Notes: generated by a model from the sequence alone, not told the origin. DNA of 64,000 bases from JAGNZR01 sp051652785 (GCA_051652785.1 JBOFUX010000087.1:1-64000); one strand, 5' to 3'; counted from the stretch's first letter, positions 17,581-27,463 are shown. Numbers and translations are program-made.

Positions 17581-17624
17581 TTTTAATTTAATTAGATATA
17601 AAGATAACTGGGAGTGATAAAATT

Positions 17625-19868
17625 TTGAAAGGCATAAATAGTTTAGATATAGTAGCGCCAGCAGGAGACATTGAAAAGTTTTATGCAGCAATAGATGCAG
17701 GTGCAGATGAAGTGTACATGGGACTTCAAGGTTTTGGAGCTAGAAAAAGTGCAAAAAACTTTACAATGACAGAATATAAAGCAGCGATAGATTACGCACA
17801 TGAAAGAGGGAGTAAAGTTTTGTTAACTTTAAATACTGTTATGATGGACGGTGAAATAGAAGCTCTTTATCACAATTTAAATGAATTATATAAAACGGGA
17901 CTAGATGCTATAATAGTTCAGGATATTGGAATGTTTAATTATTTAAAAAATAATTTTCCCAAAATAGAGATTCATGGTAGCACTCAAATGACTGTGTCTA
18001 ATCATATTGAAGCTGAATATTTAAGAGAAATTGGATTTAATAGAGTTGTATTAGCAAGAGAGTTAACGCTTGAAAATGTTAGAGAAATAAGAAAAAATAC
18101 GACTATAGGACTAGAGGTATTTGTTTCAGGTTCTCTATGTGTTAGTTATTCAGGAAACTGTTATATGAGTAGTTTTATAGGTGGAAGAAGTGGAAATAGG
18201 GGTATGTGTGCTCAGCCATGTAGAAAAACATATACAATAAATGGAAAAGAAGAAGGCTATGTACTCAGCCCTAAAGACCAACTTATGGGTAAAAAAGAGA
18301 TAGATTATTTGAGAGAAATAGGAATAAATTCCATAAAAATAGAAGGAAGGATGAAAGAAGCCTCCTATGTTTTTGAACTTACTAGTTATTATAAAGCTCT
18401 TATAGAGGGGAAAAATAGCGAAGAAAGAGTTTCTCATATATTTAATAGGGGGTATAGTAAAGGATACGCCTATGACGAACAAGAGAACATAATAAATAAA
18501 AATTTTTCATTTAATATAGGAAAAAAATTAGGAACATTTAACGGGAAAGAAATTAAGCTTATTGAAAATGTTAGATTTGGAGATGGTGTTTCGTATCTAT
18601 CTAAAGAGTATGAAAAATTAGGTGGTTCTTATTTAAGTAAATTAGTTATTAAAACCTATGATAAAAATAGAGAAAAATCTAGAGCTAGTAGTGAAGAAAA
18701 GGATAGAGTAGGAATTGTGGGAGAAACTCTAATAATAAAAGATATACCTGTGGGAACTAGGTATCTATATAAAACTTATGATAAAAATATAGAAGATAAA
18801 ATTGAAAATGAAAAAAAACAAATAGAAAAAAAGATTTTAATATCAGGAGTATTTAAAGCAAGTTTAAACAAATATCCAGAACTTAGATTTTATTATAGTA
18901 ATTTATACGGAAAAGAAGTAGAGTTTACAATAATCGGAGAAAAATTAGTAGAACTTGCAGGAAAAAAAGCAGTAACTTCAGAGCAAATATCAGAGAAATT
19001 AAATGAGTTAGGAGGATCTTCTTTTATTCTAGAAAAAATAAAAATAGAGATAGAAGATAATTTGTTTATTCCTATGTCTATAATTAAAAGAATGAGAAGA
19101 GATTGTGTAGAAGAGTTAACAGATATAATAGTAGATAGCTATAAAAGAAAAGAAGAACCAGGGGGAAAATGGAATTTAGAAGAAAATAATTTGAGGAGCC
19201 ATTATAATGTTGAAAAAAAAGAGATAATAGTTTCAGCGATTGTTGAAACAGAAGAACAAAAACAAAAATTAATAGAGTTAGGTATAAATAAAATATACTA
19301 CACTGGAACAAAGATTGTGAGGGAAGATAGAATAAAAAATATTATATATCAAGGGGATTTAGCTAATAATTTAATGGATATAATTAAAAATCCCAGTGAA
19401 AAATTAACTCTTCACTGGGGATTAAATGTGACTAATTCATATACTTTAGATAAATTTTCAAAGAATAAAAAAATAGATACAGTTATATTGTCTCCTGAGC
19501 TAAGTTTTGAAAAGATAAAAAAATTGAGAGAAACGTCTATAAAAAAAGCTTTGCTTATCTATTCTAAACCTAAAATTATGCATATAGAAGCATCGGTTGT
19601 AAAGAAAAATTCTATAATAATTAATGATAAAGGTGATGAATTTAAAGTTGAGATAAATAGCTTTGGTAATAGTGAAGTTTATTTAACAAGGGCACTAAAT
19701 ATAACTCAAAATATGAAAGAAATAAGAACTCTAAATATAGATGAGGTAGTACTAGAATTTAAGAATGAAACATTAGAAGAGATAGAAAAAATAGTGGTTG
19801 AAATAAAGGAGCGAAAAGATGAAGGACGAGAATCCTCAGGTTATAATTATTGGAAAGGGGTGTTTTAA
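17625..19868 (+). CDS. U32-family peptidase / RlhA-type protein
   Basis: 747 residues from TTG at 17625, with GGGAG about 10 nt before. The N-terminal TIM-barrel-like U32 domain begins VAPAGDIEKFYAAIDAGADEVY. The family cysteine signature is FVSGSLCVSYSGNCYMSS (about residues 166-183), followed by CAQPC. The length and long C-terminal part (beyond about 350) match the large U32 group with a DUF3656-type region. That group includes E. coli RlhA, which hydroxylates a cytidine of 23S rRNA. Activity here is inferred; true peptidase activity is doubtful for this subgroup. Its TAA overlaps the ATG of pgpA. Confidence 0.85.
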   Translation: MKGINSLDIVAPAGDIEKFYAAIDAGADEVYMGLQGFGARKSAKNFTMTEYKAAIDYAHERGSKVLLTLNTVMMDGEIEALYHNLNELYKTGLDAIIVQDIGMFNYLKNNFPKIEIHGSTQMTVSNHIEAEYLREIGFNRVVLARELTLENVREIRKNTTIGLEVFVSGSLCVSYSGNCYMSSFIGGRSGNRGMCAQPCRKTYTINGKEEGYVLSPKDQLMGKKEIDYLREIGINSIKIEGRMKEASYVFELTSYYKALIEGKNSEERVSHIFNRGYSKGYAYDEQENIINKNFSFNIGKKLGTFNGKEIKLIENVRFGDGVSYLSKEYEKLGGSYLSKLVIKTYDKNREKSRASSEEKDRVGIVGETLIIKDIPVGTRYLYKTYDKNIEDKIENEKKQIEKKILISGVFKASLNKYPELRFYYSNLYGKEVEFTIIGEKLVELAGKKAVTSEQISEKLNELGGSSFILEKIKIEIEDNLFIPMSIIKRMRRDCVEELTDIIVDSYKRKEEPGGKWNLEENNLRSHYNVEKKEIIVSAIVETEEQKQKLIELGINKIYYTGTKIVREDRIKNIIYQGDLANNLMDIIKNPSEKLTLHWGLNVTNSYTLDKFSKNKKIDTVILSPELSFEKIKKLRETSIKKALLIYSKPKIMHIEASVVKKNSIIINDKGDEFKVEINSFGNSEVYLTRALNITQNMKEIRTLNIDEVVLEFKNETLEEIEKIVVEIKERKDEGRESSGYNYWKGVF

Positions 19869-20365
19869 TGAATAATAAATTAGTTAAAAATTTTGGAACA
19901 TGGTTTGGACTGGGAGAAATGAAGAAAGCACCAGGAACTTTTGGAACTTTAGGTGGGATACCAATTTTTATTTTTTTGAATTACATAAGACAATTTTTTT
20001 CTAACAGCATGATGTATAATTCATTTTATTTTGTATTTTTAATGACATTTTTTGCTTTTGCAGTGTATATATCCGATATTTGTGAAAGAGAAATATATAA
20101 GAAAAAAGACCCTCAGGAAGTAGTTATAGACGAAGTATTAGGATTTTTAACAACTCTCTTTCTTATAAATCCCTCAGGATTAAAAGAAAATATAACTGCT
20201 ATTTTGCTAGGATTTATTATTTTTAGAATATTAGATATAACTAAGATAGGACCTATTGATAAATCGCAAGCTATTGGTAATGGAATAGGAGTAGTTTTAG
20301 ATGATTTTTTAGCAGGAATGATAGGAAATTTTATTATGGTTTCAATATGGACAGTGATATTTTAG
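19868..20365 (+). CDS. pgpA: Phosphatidylglycerophosphatase A
   Basis: 165 residues from ATG at 19868; an in-frame TTG at 19850 lies before the GAAAGGGG site and is less likely. It dephosphorylates phosphatidylglycerophosphate to phosphatidylglycerol. Motifs are GTWFGLGEMKKAPGTFGTLGG near the N-terminus, the acidic DPQEVVIDEVLGF near residue 83, and the C-terminal ILDITKIGPIDKSQ and GIGVVLDDFLAG. Three or four membrane helices. The next gene starts on the base after its stop. Confidence 0.93.
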   Translation: MNNKLVKNFGTWFGLGEMKKAPGTFGTLGGIPIFIFLNYIRQFFSNSMMYNSFYFVFLMTFFAFAVYISDICEREIYKKKDPQEVVIDEVLGFLTTLFLINPSGLKENITAILLGFIIFRILDITKIGPIDKSQAIGNGIGVVLDDFLAGMIGNFIMVSIWTVIF

Positions 20366-21565
20366 ATGAAGGCAATTTTAATAATAGTAGGAACTGAATT
20401 TTTAAACGGTGGAATGATAGATACAAATAGTTTATATATAGCTGAAGAGCTAAATAAGTATGGAATTGAAATTGAATCTAAAATTACTGTTAGGGATTTT
20501 ATACCTGAAATAATTAAAATTTTAAAATATGCTAAAGAAAATAGTGATTTAATAATAGTAACAGGGGGCTTAGGTCCTACAATAGATGATATAACAAAGG
20601 AAGCTATAGGAGAATTTTTAAATAAAAAACTTATTGTAGAGGAAGAAGATGTTATAGAACTAAAATTAAAATTTAAAAAATTAAATATAGATTTTATATA
20701 TGAAAATTATAAAGAAATTGAAAAACCACAGGGATCTATTAGTTTTAAAAATGATGTTGGAATGGCGCCATCTATCTACGTAGATGGAGTAGCTGCTTTT
20801 CCTGGTGTTCCAAGAGAATTACATAATTTGTTTCCTAAATTTATAAAATGGTATAGAGATGAATTTATTCAAGAAATAGATGCTATTTATATTAAAGATA
20901 TAATAACAGTAGGGATACCAGAATCAATTTTAGAAGAAAAAATAAAAAGTATTTTTACAGTGAAAGAAATATACTATGAATTTTTAATTAAGGATTATGG
21001 AATACTTGTAAGATTTCAATGTAAAATGAGTAAAAAAAACATAGTGGAAAAAATAATAAAAAACCTGTATAATATCATAGGTAATAATATTCTTGGAGAA
21101 GATGATGATAGAGGAGAAATTCTTCTTATAAATATGTTAAGAGAAAAAGGGTATAAATTATCAGTGGCAGAATCGTGTACTGGAGGATTACTTTCATCTA
21201 AAATAGTAGATGTTTCAGGAGCATCTACTATTTTTCATGAGGGGCTTGTAACATATAGTAATAGCTCTAAAAATAAAAGATTAAATATTTCAGAAGAAAT
21301 TTTAAATAAGTATGGAGCCGTAAGTAGTGAAGTAGCTCTTGAAATGCTAAAAGGTTTAGGTACAAATGTAGGAATTTCAGTTACAGGAATAGCAGGACCT
21401 CATGGAGGAACAGTTGAAAAACCTATTGGAACTGTCTATATTGGAATAAAAATAAATGAAGATTACTATGTTGAGAAGTATAGTTTTAAAGGCACTAGAA
21501 AAAGAATAAGAGAAAAAGTTGTACTTCAAGCACTATTTAATAGTATTAAATTTTTAAAAAATTAA
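20366..21565 (+). CDS. cinA: CinA-family protein (competence/damage-inducible protein A, NMN deamidase)
   Basis: 399 residues with two domains. The N-terminal MoCF-like part (about 1-170) carries GTEFLNGGMIDTNS and VTGGLGPTIDDITKEA, linked to ADP-ribose pyrophosphatase activity in the family. The C-terminal CinA domain (about 250-399) carries AESCTGGLLSSKIV and SVTGIAGPHGG, linked to nicotinamide mononucleotide deamidase (pyridine nucleotide recycling). The ATG abuts the pgpA stop with no gap. Confidence 0.92.
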   Translation: MKAILIIVGTEFLNGGMIDTNSLYIAEELNKYGIEIESKITVRDFIPEIIKILKYAKENSDLIIVTGGLGPTIDDITKEAIGEFLNKKLIVEEEDVIELKLKFKKLNIDFIYENYKEIEKPQGSISFKNDVGMAPSIYVDGVAAFPGVPRELHNLFPKFIKWYRDEFIQEIDAIYIKDIITVGIPESILEEKIKSIFTVKEIYYEFLIKDYGILVRFQCKMSKKNIVEKIIKNLYNIIGNNILGEDDDRGEILLINMLREKGYKLSVAESCTGGLLSSKIVDVSGASTIFHEGLVTYSNSSKNKRLNISEEILNKYGAVSSEVALEMLKGLGTNVGISVTGIAGPHGGTVEKPIGTVYIGIKINEDYYVEKYSFKGTRKRIREKVVLQALFNSIKFLKN

Positions 21566-21591
21566 GAAAGTAAAGTATAGGAGAAAATTAA

Positions 21592-24135
21592 ATGAAATTA
21601 GAGATTAAATTTTTAAATTCAGTAAGATTAATAAAGTTATTAATAGCTGCCAGTAGATGGTTGTCAAAATATTCTGATGTACTTAATGATTTAAATGTTT
21701 ACCCAGTTCCAGATGGAGATACAGGAACCAATATGTCTATGACTCTTCAATCAGTGGAAAACGAGTTGATAAAACTAAATCATGAACCTAAAATGGAAGA
21801 ACTTGCTGAAATAGTCTCAGAGGCAATTCTATTAGGAGCTAGAGGTAATTCAGGAACTATATTATCACAAATTATTCAAGGTTTTTTATCTGGAATAAAA
21901 GATAAAGAAGAAGTAAGTGTAGAAGATGTTGCAAATGCGTTTAGATTAGCTAAGGAAAAAGCTTATGAAGCGGTAATAGACCCAGTTGAAGGGACTATGT
22001 TAACAGTAATAAGAAGAGTGGCTGAAGAAGCTATGAAATACAAAGGTCCAAAAGATGATTTTGTGCTATTTTTAATTTTTGTAAAAAATGTTGCTCATGA
22101 AGCAGTGGAAGATACACCAAATTTGCTACCTAAATTAAAAGAAGCTGGAGTAGTTGATGCTGGAGGAAAAGGTATATTCTATATATTAGAAGGATTTGAA
22201 AAATCAATAACAGATCCCGAAATGTTAAAGGACTTAGAAAGAATAGTTAAGTCTCAAGCTAGAAGAAAAGAAAAACTTGATATGCCCATAATGGGCTATG
22301 AACTGGAAGAAATAAAATTTAAATATTGTACAGAATTCATAATAGAAGCTGAAAATATTGATTTAAAACTATATAAAGATAAAATTATAAATTATGGAGA
22401 TTCAGTAGTATGTGCTCAAACATCAAAAAAAGTGAAGACACATCTTCATACGAATAATCCAGGTGCAATACTTGAAATAGCGGTACAATATGGAAATATA
22501 ACAAATATAAAAATTGAAAATATGGAGATTCAACATAAAAATAAATTTTATCAACATCATCCAACTGAAGATGAGTATATTCATGAAATAACTGAAGTTA
22601 AAGAAAAATATATGTTTAAAGACAACAGCGAAAAAGAAAAAGCTTTTTATGCAATATCAGATAATGGAGAAATTGGAAACTTATTTTTAGATAATGGTGC
22701 TACAGCTGTTCTTTTTGGTGGACAAACACAAAACCCAAGTGTTGCAGATATAGAAGAGGGATTAAAGAAAATAAATGCTAAAAAAATTATTATTTTACCT
22801 AATAATAAGAATATAATTGGAGCGGCTAAATTAGCAGCTGAAAGATCAGAGAAAGAAATTTTAGTTTTAGAAACAACATCCATGCTGGAAGGTAATTATG
22901 TAATTAAAAATTCTTATGAAAGTATTGAAAATATATTAATTGATAAATTAAGAAATTACTCTATTGAAATAACTCAAGCGGTGAGAGATACAAAATCTAA
23001 TGATTTAGAAATCTCACAAAATGATTATATAGCTTTAGTAAATGGAAAAATAACTAATAAAAACTTAACATTAGTAGGATTAATAGAAGAATTGTATTTA
23101 AAATATATAACTAAAGAAACTTTAAACGTTTTCACAGTTATAGGAAAAAATACTAGTATAGATGGAAATAACGCAGTAAAAAAAATAAACAGTAGTATTA
23201 AATATGAAGAAATATTAGGAGGACAAGAAAATTATCACTATTATATTTATATAGAAAATAAAAATCCTAATATGAGTGAAATAGCAATAGTAACAGATTC
23301 TACATCAGATTTAACATCTGAACTTATAGGAGATTTAAAAATAGATATAATCCCTATGAAAATTAAACTAGAAGGTTCTGATTACTATAAAGATGGAGTG
23401 GATATAACAAAAGATGAATTTTGGGATAGATTGTTAAAAGAAACAACTATTCCAAAAACTTCACAACCTTCCCCTGCAGAATTTAAAGAAGTATATGAAA
23501 AACTAATAGAGAAAGGGTATAAAAAAATAATATCTATACATATATCAGGAAAACTAAGTGGTACTCAGCAAGCAGCAAGAGTAGCTAAAGGAATGATAAT
23601 AGGAAGAGAAAATGATATAATAGTTGTAGATTCGAAATCAGTTACATTTGGTCTAGGTCATGTAGTGATAGAAGCTGCTAAAATGGCAAAAGAAAAGAAA
23701 AATTGCGAAGAGATATTAACTTGGCTAGAAAATATACAAGGAAAAAATAAAGTTTATTTTGTGGTAAATGATTTGAAATATTTAGTAAAGGGTGGAAGAT
23801 TAGGAAAAGCATCTGGAGTTATAGGAGGATTGTTAAATTTAAAACCAATTCTTAAACTTGAAGATGGGGAAGTAACTGTGGCAGGAAAAGTTTTTGGAGA
23901 AAAAGGAGCACTAAATTTTATTACCAAGTTAGTAAAATCGGAAGTAAATAAAGGTGGAATTATCGTTAATAGTGGTTGGGGTGGAAAAGAAGAAGAATAT
24001 GAAAACTCCCTAAAACTTAGAGAATCATTGGAAGGAATAGAGAATCTGGAACTAAAAGATACATATAAAATTGGAGTTACAATTGGAACACATTCAGGAC
24101 CAGTATACGGACTTGGGGTAGTACATAAAATATAG
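21592..24135 (+). CDS. Fused DhaL/FakA-type fatty acid kinase and DegV/FakB-type fatty-acid-binding protein
   Basis: 847 residues joining two proteins that are separate in Firmicutes. Residues 1 to about 555 are FakA-like. The DhaL kinase domain has VYPVPDGDTGTNMS (metal-binding aspartates D41 and D43) and LGARGNSGTILSQ, followed by the FakA middle and C-terminal parts. From about residue 563 a DegV domain begins (AIVTDSTSDLT), with SQPSPAEF and HISGKLSGTQQAA, the fatty-acid-binding fold. The expected reaction is ATP-dependent phosphorylation of exogenous fatty acid bound to the DegV part, giving acyl phosphate. Neither plsX nor plsY is in the window. Confidence 0.85.
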   Translation: MKLEIKFLNSVRLIKLLIAASRWLSKYSDVLNDLNVYPVPDGDTGTNMSMTLQSVENELIKLNHEPKMEELAEIVSEAILLGARGNSGTILSQIIQGFLSGIKDKEEVSVEDVANAFRLAKEKAYEAVIDPVEGTMLTVIRRVAEEAMKYKGPKDDFVLFLIFVKNVAHEAVEDTPNLLPKLKEAGVVDAGGKGIFYILEGFEKSITDPEMLKDLERIVKSQARRKEKLDMPIMGYELEEIKFKYCTEFIIEAENIDLKLYKDKIINYGDSVVCAQTSKKVKTHLHTNNPGAILEIAVQYGNITNIKIENMEIQHKNKFYQHHPTEDEYIHEITEVKEKYMFKDNSEKEKAFYAISDNGEIGNLFLDNGATAVLFGGQTQNPSVADIEEGLKKINAKKIIILPNNKNIIGAAKLAAERSEKEILVLETTSMLEGNYVIKNSYESIENILIDKLRNYSIEITQAVRDTKSNDLEISQNDYIALVNGKITNKNLTLVGLIEELYLKYITKETLNVFTVIGKNTSIDGNNAVKKINSSIKYEEILGGQENYHYYIYIENKNPNMSEIAIVTDSTSDLTSELIGDLKIDIIPMKIKLEGSDYYKDGVDITKDEFWDRLLKETTIPKTSQPSPAEFKEVYEKLIEKGYKKIISIHISGKLSGTQQAARVAKGMIIGRENDIIVVDSKSVTFGLGHVVIEAAKMAKEKKNCEEILTWLENIQGKNKVYFVVNDLKYLVKGGRLGKASGVIGGLLNLKPILKLEDGEVTVAGKVFGEKGALNFITKLVKSEVNKGGIIVNSGWGGKEEEYENSLKLRESLEGIENLELKDTYKIGVTIGTHSGPVYGLGVVHKI

Positions 24136-24150
24136 GGAGTGGTAAATATA

Positions 24151-25140
24151 ATGGCTATATTAGTTTGTGGTGGAGCAGGTTATGTAGGGAGTCACGTAAC
24201 AAAATTATTATTAGAAAAAGGTAGAGAGGTTATTGTCTTAGATAATCTTCAAATAGGACATGTAGATGCTGTTGATTCAAGAGCTAAATTACTGTTAGGA
24301 GATTTACGAGATACTGAATTTATGGAAAGTGTATTTAAAAATAACTCCATTGAGGGAGTTATTCATTTTGCAGCGGATTCATTAGTGGGAGAAAGCTGTA
24401 TAGAACCACTTAAATATTATGAAAATAATGTTTCTGGGGCAATATCATTACTACGTCATATGAAAGAAAATAATGTTTCTAAAATTGTATTTTCATCTAC
24501 AGCAGCAACATACGGTGAGCCAGAAAATATTCCAATACTTGAAACAGATAAAACCTGCCCAACAAATCCTTACGGAGAGACAAAACTTGCTGTGGAAAAA
24601 ATGTTGCAATGGTCCGAGGAAGCTTACGGAATAAAATATATAGCACTTAGATATTTTAATGTGGCTGGAGCACATGAAACAGGAGAAATAGGTGAAGACC
24701 ATACAGTGGAAACTCATTTAATTCCTATTATTTTACAAGTTGCGTTAGATAAAAGAGATAAAATTTCCATATATGGTGATGATTATCCAACTAAGGATGG
24801 GACTTGTATCAGAGATTATATCCATGTGATGGATCTTGCAGACGCTCATATAAAAGCATTGGAAAGATTAGAAAATGGAGGAACTAGTACAATTTATAAC
24901 TTAGGAAATGGAGAAGGATTTTCAGTTAAAGAAGTTATTGAAAGCGTAAGAAGAGTAACAAAGCACTCTATACCAGCTGAAATATCACCTAGAAGAGCAG
25001 GAGACCCTGCAGTACTCATAGCAAGTTCTAAAAAAGCTATGAAAGAATTGAATTGGAAACCTAAATACGATACAATAGAAAAAATAATTGAAACAGCTTG
25101 GAAGTGGCATAGCACTCATCCAAATGGATATGGAGATTAG
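24151..25140 (+). CDS. galE: UDP-glucose 4-epimerase
   Basis: 329 residues from ATG at 24151, with GGGAG at 24135-24139; a GTG at 24139 is in frame but overlaps that site. It interconverts UDP-glucose and UDP-galactose (or the N-acetyl forms). The NAD-binding CGGAGYVGSH is at the N-terminus, FSSTAATYG carries the catalytic Ser/Thr, and NPYGETK holds the YxxxK pair. RYFNVAGA is also conserved. Sugar-specific residues were not assessed. Confidence 0.93.
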   Translation: MAILVCGGAGYVGSHVTKLLLEKGREVIVLDNLQIGHVDAVDSRAKLLLGDLRDTEFMESVFKNNSIEGVIHFAADSLVGESCIEPLKYYENNVSGAISLLRHMKENNVSKIVFSSTAATYGEPENIPILETDKTCPTNPYGETKLAVEKMLQWSEEAYGIKYIALRYFNVAGAHETGEIGEDHTVETHLIPIILQVALDKRDKISIYGDDYPTKDGTCIRDYIHVMDLADAHIKALERLENGGTSTIYNLGNGEGFSVKEVIESVRRVTKHSIPAEISPRRAGDPAVLIASSKKAMKELNWKPKYDTIEKIIETAWKWHSTHPNGYGD

Positions 25141-25148
25141 ATAAAAAT

Positions 25149-25871
25149 ATGAGAATTTTTAGATTCGACGAAATTAATTCAACAAATATTTATGGAAAAG
25201 AGATGGAAACTATTGAAAATTATGATTTAATAATAGCTAAAAAACAAAGTTTAGGAAGAGGTAGAAGAGGAAATGTCTGGGAATCAGAACTAGGAGCTGG
25301 ACTTTTTACTTTTATAATAGAAAATAGCGAAAATTTAGAGCTTGAAAAAGTCTTAAAATTACCATTAGTAATAGGATTAGGAGTTTTAAAAGCACTTAAA
25401 AATCATCCAGAACTTATATTTAATAAAAATTTAGATTTTAAATTTAAATGGACTAATGATATATATTTAAATAATAAAAAAATAAGTGGTATTTTAATAG
25501 AAAAATATAAAAATTTTTTTATTATAGGGATTGGAATTAATATTAATAATAAAGAATTTAAAGAAGTGGCGGAAAAAGCAACTTCTATTTCAAAAGAATT
25601 AGGAAAAGATTTAGATATAGAAAACATTATTTTTTCCATTATTATAGAAATAAAGAAACAATATAAAGATTTTATAAATGGAGGTTGGAAAAAAATACTA
25701 GAAGAGATAAATAAGTATAATTATCTAAAGGATAAAGATATTGAAGTTTTTGGAATTAATGAAGAGATTGAAGGACGAGCGGGGACCATAAGCGAAGATG
25801 GAACTTTGGAAATAGTCACATTAAGAGGAATAAGAAAACTAAATATAGGTGAAGTACATATAAAAGTTTAA
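25149..25871 (+). CDS. birA: Biotin--[acetyl-CoA-carboxylase] ligase, HTH-less
   Basis: 240 residues. It attaches biotin to the biotin carboxyl carrier protein through biotinyl-AMP. The N-terminal INSTNIYGKEM, the SLGRGRRGNVWESE biotin/AMP loop (about residues 36-50), KWTNDIYLNNKKISGILIE (about 100-118) and GIGININ are all present. There is no N-terminal winged helix, so this is a class I ligase without the BirA repressor function. Its substrates likely include the carboxylase to which accA and accD (43560-45407) belong. Confidence 0.92.
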   Translation: MRIFRFDEINSTNIYGKEMETIENYDLIIAKKQSLGRGRRGNVWESELGAGLFTFIIENSENLELEKVLKLPLVIGLGVLKALKNHPELIFNKNLDFKFKWTNDIYLNNKKISGILIEKYKNFFIIGIGININNKEFKEVAEKATSISKELGKDLDIENIIFSIIIEIKKQYKDFINGGWKKILEEINKYNYLKDKDIEVFGINEEIEGRAGTISEDGTLEIVTLRGIRKLNIGEVHIKV

Positions 25872-25896
25872 TAAGCTAAAGTTTGGGAGGGAAAAT

Positions 25897-26589
25897 TTGA
25901 AAGAAAAAAAAATTCCACAACATATAGCTATAATAATGGACGGTAATGGAAGATGGGCAAAACAAAGATTTTTACCAAGAACATTAGGACATAGTGAGGG
26001 AGTAAAAAATTTAAAGAGAATATTAATTCACGCTCAAAAATTAGAAGTAAAATATCTTACGGTTTATGCTTTTTCAACTGAAAATTGGAAAAGGACTAAA
26101 GAAGAAGTGGAAACTTTAATGGGATTATTTAAGATTTATATAAAAAAAGAGGAAAAAACATTTCAAAAAAATAATGTTAAATTTATAGTTTCTGGAAGAA
26201 AAGAAAATATTTCAGAAGATTTATTAATGGCAATAGAAAAACTATCAGAAAAAACAAAATTAAATACAGGAATAACACTAAATATTGCATTTAATTACGG
26301 TGGTCGTTCAGAAATAATAGATGCAGTAAATAAAATAATAGAATCAGGTGAAAAAAATATAAATGAAACAACATTTGAAAAATATTTGTATAATAATATT
26401 CCAGATCCTGAACTTTTAATTAGAACTAGTGGAGAAATAAGAATTTCAAATTTTTTGTTATGGCAAATAGCTTATTCAGAGATATATGTTACGGATAAAT
26501 TGTGGCCAGATTTTAAAGAGAAAGATTTTGAAGATGCAATAGTAAATTTCAACGAAAGAGAACGTAGGTTTGGAGGTATTAATGTTTAA
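25897..26589 (+). CDS. uppS: Isoprenyl (undecaprenyl diphosphate) synthase
   Basis: 230 residues from TTG at 25897, with GGGAGG at 25885-25890. A cis-prenyltransferase making the C55 lipid carrier for peptidoglycan and polysaccharide. The catalytic MDGNGRWAKQR is at about 14-24, followed by LGHSEGVKNLKR, TVYAFSTENWKR and the C-terminal RTSGEIRISNFLLWQ. Its end overlaps the cdsA start by 8 nt. Together with cdsA, dxr and rseP this is a widely conserved cluster. Confidence 0.95.
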   Translation: MKEKKIPQHIAIIMDGNGRWAKQRFLPRTLGHSEGVKNLKRILIHAQKLEVKYLTVYAFSTENWKRTKEEVETLMGLFKIYIKKEEKTFQKNNVKFIVSGRKENISEDLLMAIEKLSEKTKLNTGITLNIAFNYGGRSEIIDAVNKIIESGEKNINETTFEKYLYNNIPDPELLIRTSGEIRISNFLLWQIAYSEIYVTDKLWPDFKEKDFEDAIVNFNERERRFGGINV

Positions 26590-27406
26590 TCGAGTATTAA
26601 TTTCAGTTTTTGGGATACCATTACTAGCATATATTTATTATTACGGAGGAATACCGTTACTTATATTTATAAATTTGATAGTGGGAGTAGGGCTATATGA
26701 ATTTTTTACTATGGCAGAAAAATCTGAAAAGAAAGTATATAAATATATAGGTATATTCACAGGACTTTTAATACCGAATTTAACATATTTAAAAATTAAT
26801 TCAAATATAAATATTGAAAAAGTAGATATTTTAATAATTTTAACTATTGTATTAATGGGATATAGAGTTTTTAAAAATAAAGTAGAAAATACAAGTACCG
26901 AAATAAGTGTAACTTTAATAGGAATAATTTATGTATCATGTTTTTTATCTTATATGCTATTAATTGGATCTTTTCCCCAGGGAGGAAAAATTCTTTTAAT
27001 TTTACAAGTTTTAGTTTGGATATGTGATACATTTGCATATTTTATAGGAATAAAATTTGGAAGAAAAATATTTAAAAGAGGTTTTAGTAAGATAAGTCCT
27101 AAAAAATCAATTGAAGGTGCTATAGGAGGAACTTTTTTTACTGTTATAACACTTATTTTAATAAATAAATATTTGAATATATTTATTGGTGAGTTTATTA
27201 TATTAAAACTTGTTTTTATGGGAGTTTTGATAAGTTTTTTTATTCAAATTGGAGACCTTGCAGAATCAATGTTTAAAAGAGAATTTAAAATAAAAGATTC
27301 AGGAAGAATATTGGGAAATCATGGTGGAATTTTAGATCGTTTTGATAGTTTTATTTTTGTTATTCCAGTTGCTTATTATAGCTTGAAATATTTAATGTTA
27401 TATTAA
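26582..27406 (+). CDS. cdsA: Phosphatidate cytidylyltransferase
   Basis: 274 residues from ATG at 26582, with TTTGGAGGT before it; an in-frame TTG at 26570 is part of that region. It makes CDP-diacylglycerol from phosphatidate and CTP. About seven to eight membrane helices. The family signature near the C-terminus is KDSGRILGNHGGILDRFDS, and KFGRKIFKRGFSKISPKKSIEG also matches. It feeds phosphatidylglycerol synthesis, to which pgpA (19868-20365) also belongs. Confidence 0.94.
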   Translation: MFNRVLISVFGIPLLAYIYYYGGIPLLIFINLIVGVGLYEFFTMAEKSEKKVYKYIGIFTGLLIPNLTYLKINSNINIEKVDILIILTIVLMGYRVFKNKVENTSTEISVTLIGIIYVSCFLSYMLLIGSFPQGGKILLILQVLVWICDTFAYFIGIKFGRKIFKRGFSKISPKKSIEGAIGGTFFTVITLILINKYLNIFIGEFIILKLVFMGVLISFFIQIGDLAESMFKREFKIKDSGRILGNHGGILDRFDSFIFVIPVAYYSLKYLMLY

Positions 27407-27414
27407 TTGATAGT

Positions 27415-27437
27415 GCAGCTTGATAGAGCTGCTTTTT
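27415..27437 (+). terminator. small hairpin with T run between cdsA and dxr
   Basis: GCAGCT (27415-27420) and AGCTGC (27427-27432) form a 6-bp stem with a 6-nt loop, followed by TTTTT. It may attenuate rather than stop transcription, since dxr normally belongs to the same cluster. A TATAAT follows at 27441-27446 but lacks a convincing -35. Confidence 0.5.
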
Positions 27438-27463
27438 CACTATAATATAAATGGGAGAAAATT

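Noticed and set aside
17329..17691. Minus-strand open frame of 120 residues with repeated Tyr/Phe/Ile/Leu
   Set aside because: It is a translation of the 8-bp DNA repeat and parts of coaE on the other strand; low complexity and no ribosome binding site.
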